Positions 59,201 through 64,000 of a stretch of DNA of 64,000 bases are shown in pieces. Where the stretch lies: NCBI RefSeq assembly GCF_029962835.1, contig NC_080582.1:78178177-78242176 (forward strand), read 5' to 3'. Source of the DNA: Magnolia sinica (Eukaryota > Streptophyta > Magnoliopsida > Magnoliales > Magnoliaceae). A model generated the notes under the pieces. It did no database searches, was not told the origin of the DNA, and was given only the letters and a program-made list of their open reading frames with translations. Both the position numbers and the translations under genes were made by a program. The stretch's first letter is position 1. Each line of letters opens with the position of its first letter.

Positions 59201-62200
59201 GGATGAAAGTTGGGGCGGAAATGGTGGTGGTCAAGGAAGAGATGGGAAGCATGATCAAAGGCAGTGGGCAAGGGAATTTTCAATCCTAGCTGCCATGCCA
59301 TGTAAGACCCCGGAAGAAAGACAAATCCGAGACCGGAAAGCTTTCTTACTTCACAGTCTATTCGTCGACGTTTCAGTTTTTAAAGCAGTTGCGGCAATTC
59401 AGCATCTTATCGACAGCCGTAAGTGCTTGAATGAAAATCCAAGTAGTCATCCAAACTCAATTTCTTATGAGAAACAAGTTGGTGATTTAAGGATCACAGT
59501 AACAAGAGATGCACATGACGCAAGCACGAAGCTGGATGGTAAAAATGATGGAAGTCAGCCACCCGGAATGTCATCTGAGGAGCTTGCTCAAAGAAATTTA
59601 ATGAAAGGGATAACTGCAGATGAGAGTGCGACAGTTCATGTAAGAGTTCCTCATTTCTAATTTTTGAGCAGTGCTACTGCTATGGCTACTTGCGAGAGTA
59701 GATACCCGAATCCTACTCTTCCAACATGTACCAATGCAGCATGTATGCATGATATCCTGACAATTCATCAGGTGGGCCACACTCGGTATGTACTGTAGCC
59801 TGAAAATCATGGCTTTTACAATCATCAGCTAGGCAACACTCTCATCTCAGATGTGGGTTGTCAGTTCTTTTTCCCCCAACAATCCAACAACAGTCATGAT
59901 TTTTGGGCGATGCACAAACTTGGTAAGCCCAACAAGATGGATGGTCCAGATCTCTCACACGTGTCACATTGGCATGTGTTCAGAGAGTAGGATTTTATGG
60001 CTACTCCCATGGGTGCCATCATTTATCCTGATTTGTATGACTATCAGTCCTGAGATCCTTTCCTTATTTATTATTGAAGGCGCTCGTGTTAAGCCCTGAA
60101 GTAGCATAGTGGCCTTGCAGGATACTGCTACTTTAGGTGTTGTGGTAGTTAGACATTGTGGATACACGGCAGTTGTAAAAGTTCCAGTCATTGTCAATTG
60201 CGAGGGGACTCCTGTGCCTCAGGACATTGACATTGAAGACCAACCTGATGGAGGTGCCAATGCCTTGAATGTCAACAGGTATCAGTTAGGAGATCTTGTG
60301 TTATGTTAAGGGACCTGTGAGGCATTTATTCAACTTTCAGATGAAGAAAGTCAAGCACGTCATTTATACAAATATACGCAACAGAGTGCTGTACACACTA
60401 CCCCTATACATCTCTTTTTCTTTTTTTCTTTTTTTTTTAAAAATAAATTTAAAAATCCTTTTTTGATGGACCTTTTTTAAAACTACTACTATACAGCGCA
60501 ACATGGAAATAATGTCACTGACACAGTTGGCCATTTTAGAGTACACAAGAATGCTGTTGTACACAGAATACAGACATGTATCGATATAATGTGATACTCT
60601 AAGTCTGTGCTGTTTGTGGGTGCTCAATTGAATTGAATTGCAATACCTCAATTCTATAAAGTGGGAATGACATAAGTGGAGCTAGTCCCATTATTCATAA
60701 TGTGGAATCCAGCTTGAAATGCATGGAATTGGAACTAGGGATCTATAACCATTATCCATTATTCCAAAAAAAAAAAAAAAAAACCATTAGAGAGGCCCCA
60801 CCTCATTTTGGTTATTTCTACATTTAATTATTGCAATTTACTCCAACTAAGCATCCAAACACACCCTCAAGAAACTCCAGCCAAGTCCTTTTAAATTTCT
60901 CTACAATTCTCAATTTTAACAGTCACTGATCATGAATTGGTTTCCCGATTAACTTTCAGCTTGCGGATGTTATTGCACGAGGCATCCACACCTCAATCGC
61001 CTGGTGGAGACCAACGCTCAGAGTCTGACGATTTAAAGTCTGCCAGGTTGTTAATACGGAAAGTAATAGGGGATAGTCTAGCAAAGTTACAAGGAGAGCC
61101 TACTAAACAGAGAAGATCCATCCGATGGGAGCTTGGAGCATGTTGGGTGCAACATTTGCAAAACCAGGCTTCTGGGAAAACTGAATCTACGAAGAGTGAT
61201 GATAAAAAAGTGGAACCCACTGTCAAAGGTCTAGGGAAGCTAGGGGGACTGCTAAAGGAGATTAAGAAGAAGACAGATGACAAGAGCAGCAAACTTGATA
61301 CGGGAAAGGAAAATTCTACCTGTAATAGCTCCAGCTCAAGCAAGAAAGACACAACGGATACTGCTGACCGGAAAGAACTAGAGAAACAAGAGTTGGAAAA
61401 GGAAGCGATGTTGAGAAAGCTGCTTCCTGGCCCAGCATTTCTACGTCTGAAAGAATCTGAAACCGGTCTGCATTTGAAGGTTAGCGCTGCTCACTTCCTC
61501 CACAAAGGGATCGTTGGCTAAGTCAGTTTGACATTTCTTGGAAAGAGAACTGATCTCATGAAGGCAAGGTACTGCAGCATGTGGTACTGTGCCATCTTTC
61601 CACCAAAATGACCCTTGTCTAGGACATCAGTACCATGAAAATGGTAGGTCCCACCATGAAGATCACCTGGAACAAAAATCAGGCTATTCCGCTAATCCGG
61701 TGGGCCACAGTTAGAATCAATGGATAGCCACCGGTCTGACTCGACATACAGATGTTGCCCACCTAGTAAGTGGACCACCATGATTTTCGAGAAGGGTGAT
61801 TTTCATGGTAGGTCCTACCACTATCATGTTACTCATCAAGCTAAATCATTTCTTGGGGAAGTGGCATATGAACATGTTCCACAATTTTTAGATTGTCATG
61901 CTGCATCTTCAACTTTAAATTCAAGTGGTGGAGACTGGTTAGAGGTTCTACTCCATGGCTTATACGGTTATAACAGGTTGTCTTCATGCTTTATTCATAT
62001 TATATTATCATATTCTTGGCTGGCCATTGAATTCACTAAGGCATGAAACTTGATGTTCTTCATCAGCCGTTGACATCCAGGAACCTCAAACGGCACTTTC
62101 CTGTACTCATACCTTCATTGGACTTACGTGTCACCCATTTCAATGTGGTATATGTATGCAAGGTCCAAGCTGTTCTTCCCCACTACTGTGTGCAAAGATA

Positions 62201-63887
62201 TGGACGGTTAAAAAGGTTGACCATGGTCCACATTCAAAATATATGCCCACCAGAAAAGTGGACCTAACCTGATTTTTGGGCTTAGTCATACGTTCCTTCT
62301 AATCAGATGCTACTCTCGCTTCAAATTGTGCATCAGATTCGTGTTCCTTCTCCTGCTTCCTAGCTGTTTATGCTTGCTAACGTTTTGAAATTGATGCTTC
62401 CCCACTCCAGCACTTGAATTTGTTGTTCCTTTGCTTCATGCTTTATGCAACGCTGCAACTTTAGGTCATGTTTGGATGCCAGGGATTCCATGCCAAACAA
62501 TAGGAAAGGAAAAAGGTTTTCCTTTGATGTGACAATATCTGTTGTTTGGACAGGAAACAAAAGGATTGATTCCACAAAGGAATCATTACACATTTCCATA
62601 ATTTGTAATCTTGGCACTAGAAACCATGTGACTGTTGTGAGAGGGATATGATATTTCCGCTTGCTATCCAAAGAAGAACTCTAAAATTGGAATCTATGTT
62701 TCAATATTACTCGTGGAAATAATCATGGGATCATCTTCATCATCATCTAAGCCTTGGCCCAATTAATTGGGTGCGGCTACGTGAATCCTATTATGCCATT
62801 CCCCTCAATCAAGGGCCAGTCCTTCCATTAGACCATAGGTCATCTAGTCTTTTCTTACTACCTCCATCCACGTCCTTTTGGGGCTTCCCCTTGCAACATG
62901 TACCAAATCCTAACAGGCGTAGTTCTTGGGCTTTGTTGCATGACCAAACTATCTAAATCTACTTTCCCTCATCTTATTACCTATTAGTGCTACTCCTAAG
63001 TTTCACTCATCCATGTCAATATCCTTATTTCAGCTCCACTCATCCAATGAACATGTTGTTCCTTAAATGCCCAACATTCTATCTCAAAAACATGGTGGTC
63101 TGATAGCTATCCTGTAAAATTTCCCTTTCAGTTTGAATGGTACATGACGATCACATGAAATTCCACGGGCATATCTCCATTCCTTCCAACCAGCTTGAAT
63201 TCTATAGGCAACATCCTTATCAATCTCTCCACTCTCATTAATCATTGACCCAAGGTAATGAAAGTGGTCATTTTGGCAGGAAATCATCATTAGATAATTA
63301 TTATTTTTTCCCCTTTCTTTTGCTTGGATTCCACATATCCAAACATGCCCTTATTTTTAGGTAGGCATGAGAAAACTAAAATCTGATGTGTCTGCCACAC
63401 TGGGACGTGTAATTTACATGACAAGTCTCATTCAAAATATTCATAGAAATCTCATTGTTCTTTCTGCAAAATGCAGCACATGGTAGACACGTGACACATG
63501 AGATAAACACTGAAGAGTATTTCTTTACTGGCCTACTCAGTTTCCTGTTCTTGCATGATCATATGTCACTGCATGATGTCATTTTGGTCTCATTTTATGT
63601 TTGTTGGCAGTCACCTGATGAGTTGACTCAGATGGCCCATAAATATTATGCTGATACTGCATTGCCAAAACTGGTAAGGTCCACTCTCCTTCCCAATCCT
63701 ATTTTTTATATCGAGCTATCCTTTGTCCCTATGAATGCTTTTCAATCTAGTGTACTTGATGGGATGTTGCTTGAACTTTTATCAGGTAGCAGATTTTGGT
63801 TCCCTTGAACTTTCTCCAGTTGACGGAAGAACATTGACTGATTTTATGCACACAAGGGGTTTGCAGATGCATTCTTTGGGATGTGTG
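43569..63887 (+). CDS. TSS: TSS/REC-type CLU-TPR protein, N-terminal 748 codons (continues past right edge)
   Basis: Plant clustered-mitochondria-like protein of the TSS / REDUCED CHLOROPLAST COVERAGE group. Known members are cytosolic/nuclear TPR proteins that affect meristem growth and the cell volume given to chloroplasts. Exons: 43569-43638, 44398-44459, 44644-44736, 51207-51279, 55892-56221, 56343-56407, 56965-57096, 58968-59009, 59106-59639, 60121-60278, 60960-61479, 63611-63673, 63786-63887. All introns are GT-AG and all phases agree. Order: Lys-rich tail [20 protein letters not shown]; ubiquitin-like CLU-N region (24-108); low-complexity Thr/Pro/Lys linker (125-190); GSKIP-like segment (193-290) with [16 protein letters not shown] domain (290-520) with [20 protein letters not shown] at about 353; [16 protein letters not shown] near 565; Lys/Glu-rich coil (595-665); MAHKYY and [17 protein letters not shown] at the end. 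Family proteins run to about 1700-1900 residues, so roughly 60 percent is outside. The N-terminal motif favours TSS (REC2) over REC1/3; a tree would settle it. Confidence 0.93.
43694..44127 (+). repeat. 248-bp tandem duplication in intron 1
   Basis: GCTTTCTAGTGATTTTGACG (43761) recurs as GCTTTCCAGTGATTTTGACG (44009). The matching tract runs about 185 bp, from the ATCAGGC.AATC.ACTCATTAGG word to GGTCCGGATGTCCTGCACAA, with only scattered changes, at constant offset 248. Confidence 0.88.
44398..44459 (+). CDS. TSS: TSS-like exon 2
   Basis: After acceptor TTTACAG; completes Val24, then [20 protein letters not shown]. Donor GTAGCA. Confidence 0.93.
44644..44736 (+). CDS. TSS: TSS-like exon 3
   Basis: After acceptor TTTGCAG; 31 codons beginning [20 protein letters not shown]. 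Donor GTAGGC. Phase 0 at both ends. Confidence 0.95.
44737..47285. other. TSS-like intron 3, left part
   Basis: No second gene. Bases about 45780-46185 carry B-family words at both ends (CCACGTGTGCAAAGTCTGTG; GTCTGCCAGGGTATCAAATA), so a degraded B-type MITE is likely there. The rest is unassigned. Confidence 0.4.
47286..47720. mobile_element. A-family MITE, copy A12 (best preserved ends)
   Basis: Termini GGATCCGTGACTGCGGGGCC and, inverted, GGATCCGCGACTGTGGGACC, then the complete family order. The arms remain alignable for over 100 bp. In TSS-like intron 3. Confidence 0.75.
47721..48047. other. intron 3 sequence without recognised feature
   Basis: Non-coding; a short TAATATTAGTTAAATATTTG AT-rich part leads into the microsatellite. 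Confidence 0.4.
48048..48100. repeat. (AT)26 microsatellite
   Basis: Uninterrupted AT run of about 53 bp in intron 3. Confidence 0.95.
48188..48528. mobile_element. A-family MITE, copy A13
   Basis: From AGTCTCACTACAATGTATGC through CGGCGGGTGTTCAATGGTCA-like words to GTAGGGCCTACGGAGCACTA. Internally shortened (about 340 bp). Confidence 0.55.
48529..50395. other. intron 3 sequence, no gene
   Basis: Non-coding. Contains a 19-bp tandem duplication (GATCCACATATCATATGGT at 49200-49237), a purine-rich stretch at 49895-49926 and a short (TA)n at 50267-50283. Confidence 0.4.
50396..50712. mobile_element. A-family MITE, copy A14, 3' truncated
   Basis: Starts GTGGGTCCCGTAGTGATGTA; family order runs to TTCAGTTCCCACCATTAGAG and stops before the second arm. 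Confidence 0.55.
50713..51206. other. intron 3 end with GAGTC-rich stretch
   Basis: Bases 50980-51090 are rich in GAGTC/GACTC words (GAGTCGGGTCAAGACTCGTC). The remainder is unassigned up to the exon 4 acceptor. Confidence 0.4.
51207..51279 (+). CDS. TSS: TSS-like exon 4
   Basis: After acceptor [27 protein letters not shown] then SIVE, ending with G of a split codon. Flanked by introns of 6.5 and 4.6 kb. Confidence 0.94.
51469..51520. mobile_element. G-family hairpin MITE, copy G2 (about 50 bp)
   Basis: GGGGGCGTTTGGTTGC at the left and GCGCAACCAAACGC at the right enclose only about 20 bp. In TSS-like intron 4. Confidence 0.6.
51939..52421. mobile_element. E-family foldback element, copy E2
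   Basis: Left arm CGGAACTTTCCATGAGGTTG, right arm inverse CGACCTCGTGGAAAGTTCCC. Internal CCACCATGGAATGGTTCATC and GGGATATCCCAAAAATCAGC are in reverse order to copy E1. Confidence 0.65.
52422..52752. other. intron 4 sequence without recognised feature
   Basis: Non-coding spacer between two MITEs. Confidence 0.4.
52753..52808. mobile_element. G-family hairpin MITE, copy G3, near-perfect palindrome
   Basis: GGTGCGTTTGGCTGCACCAA followed by ATATCATGATAT and the inverse arm TTGGTTCAACCAAACGCAAC. The whole element is a 54-56 bp hairpin with almost no loop. Confidence 0.75.
53134..53650. mobile_element. F-family foldback element
   Basis: Left arm TTTCAAGCTGCGTAGGCCCC; right arm inverse GGGGCCCACACAGCTTCAAA. 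The arms continue as ATGTGTAATCCAACCCGTGC versus GCATGGTTCGGATTCCAC. About 500 bp, non-coding, in intron 4. Words such as CCAGCCTGATTTATAACTTA link it to the E family. Confidence 0.55.
53651..55777. other. intron 4 sequence, no gene
   Basis: 53680-54150 is GC-richer (GGCCCGGCCCAACC; GGTGGGCCCATCATGGGCAG), with open frames that have no recognisable domain. 54200-55777 is AT-rich and featureless. Confidence 0.4.
55778..55846. mobile_element. B-family MITE terminus next to the exon 5 acceptor
   Basis: CCACATGCACAATTTTTAAT, GCCTGCGTATCAACCATCAC and ATCAGAGTACCAAAAG follow the order of the right arms of B copies 1 and 2. It ends about 45 bp before the exon 5 splice acceptor. The other end was not found. 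Confidence 0.55.
55892..56221 (+). CDS. TSS: TSS-like exon 5
   Basis: After acceptor [27 protein letters not shown] start, then a Thr/Pro/Lys-rich variable linker, ending at [19 protein letters not shown] plus one base. Other-frame open reading here (55796-56314) is a shadow. Confidence 0.94.
56240..56273 (+). repeat. (CT)n microsatellite at start of intron 5
   Basis: About 30 bp of CT, beginning about 20 bp after the exon 5 donor. The intron is only 121 bp, so the repeat is a quarter of it. Confidence 0.95.
56343..56407 (+). CDS. TSS: TSS-like exon 6
   Basis: Completes Tyr210; [20 protein letters not shown] then D. Donor GTGAGT. Confidence 0.94.
56965..57096 (+). CDS. TSS: TSS-like exon 7
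   Basis: After acceptor TCGACAG; 44 codons containing [18 protein letters not shown] and [11 protein letters not shown]. Donor GTGAGT. Confidence 0.95.
57350..57733 (+). repeat. 192-bp tandem duplication in intron 7
   Basis: GACTACAGTGTTGAAAACAT (57350) recurs as GACTACAGTGTCGAAAACAT (57542). The two 192-bp units abut head to tail and include TTTGGGGCTGTTTGGATGC and GAATAAGGAGTAAACATGGA. By eye about 88-90 percent identical. Confidence 0.88.
57796..58210. repeat. AGCTCGAG / GGATCGGATT-rich repeat
   Basis: First half: D-family-like words (GCTTGGCTCAATCCCCGAGC; AGCTCGGGCTAGCTCGGGCC). Second half: dense GGATCGGATTGGATC words forming an imperfect short-period array. In intron 7. No coding role. 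Confidence 0.5.
58211..58967. other. intron 7, distal part
   Basis: Non-coding; T-run of about 23 at 58928-58945 shortly before the exon 8 acceptor. Confidence 0.4.
58968..59009 (+). CDS. TSS: TSS-like exon 8
   Basis: Fourteen codons, [14 protein letters not shown], between acceptor CTTTCAG and donor GTGAGT. Confidence 0.94.
59106..59639 (+). CDS. TSS: TSS-like exon 9 (CLU domain)
   Basis: 178 codons from [17 protein letters not shown] to [11 protein letters not shown], the best conserved part, containing the Gly-rich [14 protein letters not shown] loop and [10 protein letters not shown]. Donor GTAAGA. Confidence 0.96.
59670..60022. mobile_element. foldback MITE filling intron 9
   Basis: Left arm ATGGCTACTTGCGAGAGTAG and CCGAATCCTACTCTTCCAAC; right arm inverse GAGAGTAGGATTTTATGGCT. 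It occupies about 350 of the 481 bp of intron 9, starting about 30 bp after the donor. Confidence 0.5.
60121..60278 (+). CDS. TSS: TSS-like exon 10
   Basis: After acceptor [27 protein letters not shown] ... [19 protein letters not shown], ending with two bases of Ser520. Donor GTATCA. Confidence 0.95.
60279..60959. other. intron 10, possible hAT/Tourist-like MITE remnant
   Basis: Right part ends CAACTAAGCATCCAAACACACCCTCAAG-like (inverse of AGGGTGTGTTTGGATGC), a typical MITE terminus. A matching left terminus is not clear. Also an A-run of about 18 near 60766-60783. Confidence 0.35.
60960..61479 (+). CDS. TSS: TSS-like exon 11
   Basis: Completes Ser520, then [17 protein letters not shown] ... 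[19 protein letters not shown], a Lys/Glu-rich coil, and [14 protein letters not shown]. Donor GTTAGC. The minus-strand open frame here is a shadow. Confidence 0.95.
61600..61835. mobile_element. foldback MITE in intron 11
   Basis: Left arm CATGAAAATGGTAGGTCCCA; right arm inverse GATTTTCATGGTAGGTCCTA. The core contains CAAAAATCAGGCTATTCCGC and CCGGTGGGCCACAG, words shared with the duplicated tract in intron 1. Confidence 0.5.
61836..62461. other. intron 11 sequence without recognised feature
   Basis: Non-coding. Confidence 0.4.
62462..63352. mobile_element. MITE interrupted by a LINE fragment
   Basis: Left terminus TAGGTCATGTTTGGATGCCA with GGGATTCCATGCC; right terminus, inverted, AAGGGCATGTTTGGATATGT with GGAATCC. 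Without the LINE at 62733-63290 it would be about 330 bp. The GTTTGGAT-type ends fit hAT or Tourist MITEs; the target duplication is not resolved. Confidence 0.5.
62733..63290 (-). mobile_element. 5'-truncated L1 LINE: C-terminal RT fragment and 3' end
   Basis: Minus-strand frame 63290-63084 reads [20 protein letters not shown], then [20 protein letters not shown] and [13 protein letters not shown], the conserved C-terminal RT block of plant L1 elements. It continues frameshifted through the GRGRPKRTW-like region (CCACGTCCTTTTGGGGCTTC on the plus strand) to AATTAATTGGGCCAAGGCTT and a (GAT)n end at 62735-62750. In intron 11, antisense to the gene. GGAAAT.ATCAT occurs at both borders, a possible imperfect target duplication. 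Confidence 0.8.
63611..63673 (+). CDS. TSS: TSS-like exon 12
   Basis: After acceptor [27 protein letters not shown] then L. Donor GTAAGG. Confidence 0.94.
63786..63887 (+). CDS. TSS: TSS-like exon 13 (last in window)
   Basis: After acceptor [39 protein letters not shown], donor GTAAAA. The following intron continues past base 64000. Confidence 0.92.
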
Positions 63888-64000
63888 GTAAAATCTCCAA
63901 GATCTTATCTAATATTTTTGTTTTTTCATCTACTTCTAATCTATATCTATGCAAAGGGCATGGCACTTTTTGTTTTAAAGGTTTCTTGCATGTTGACATT

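Noticed and set aside
60993-61352. 119-codon minus-strand open frame
   Set aside because: It is the complement of the Lys/Glu-rich TSS-like exon 11; the Leu/Ser-rich translation is a product of that codon usage.
1-64000. CRISPR arrays, operons, prophage, tRNA or rRNA genes
   Set aside because: The window is plant nuclear DNA; the regular repeats are minisatellite or MITE sequences, and no cloverleaf-type or rRNA sequence was recognised by reading.

Overview
This window is nuclear DNA from a flowering plant, most likely a magnoliid (Magnolia / tulip-tree / laurel type). The basis is two plant genes with GT-AG introns, very long transposon-filled introns, and many copies of foldback elements rich in 'GTGGGCCCCAC..TGATGTATGTG' and 'TGGTCCACTTGAG' words, which I associate from memory with magnoliid genomes. 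The species assignment is inference; the gene models and repeat structures are read from the sequence.

Genes. There are two protein-coding genes, arranged head to head. (1) NUP43, minus strand, 36421 down to 20499, is complete: 5 coding exons and 346 codons plus stop. It encodes the WD40 beta-propeller subunit of the outer-ring (Y / Nup107-160) nuclear pore complex. Its 1.04 kb of coding sequence is spread over 15.9 kb, and intron 2 alone is 8.7 kb. (2) A TSS/REC-type CLU-TPR protein, plus strand, starts at 43569 and runs off the right edge. Thirteen coding exons (748 codons) are present; the C-terminal part, including the TPR repeats, lies beyond base 64000. All internal junctions of both models join in frame.

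Layout. 1-20.5 kb: gene-free; foldback MITEs, a Tourist-like element carrying a ~1 kb minisatellite (8.7-10.1 kb), an AT-rich stretch (12.1-17 kb) and an (AT)n array. 20.5-36.4 kb: NUP43, with introns holding LINE 3' fragments, a solo LTR with target-site duplication (29.0-30.3 kb), a gypsy-like LTR (25.5-27.6 kb) and a D-family foldback element. 36.4-43.6 kb: shared 5' intergenic region made almost entirely of elements: A-family MITEs, a hAT-type MITE with 8-bp target duplication, a D-family copy inverted relative to the one in NUP43, an LTR-end/primer-binding-site remnant with a 114-bp tandem duplication, and a second solo LTR with target duplication. 43.6-64 kb: the TSS-like gene, whose introns contain more MITEs, three short tandem duplications and a LINE fragment nested in a MITE.

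I see no tRNA, rRNA, CRISPR, organellar insert or cluster-type system. The unusual content is the transposon biology: element structure, nesting, solo LTRs with intact target duplications, satellite birth inside MITEs, and element ends very close to a splice site and to a promoter.
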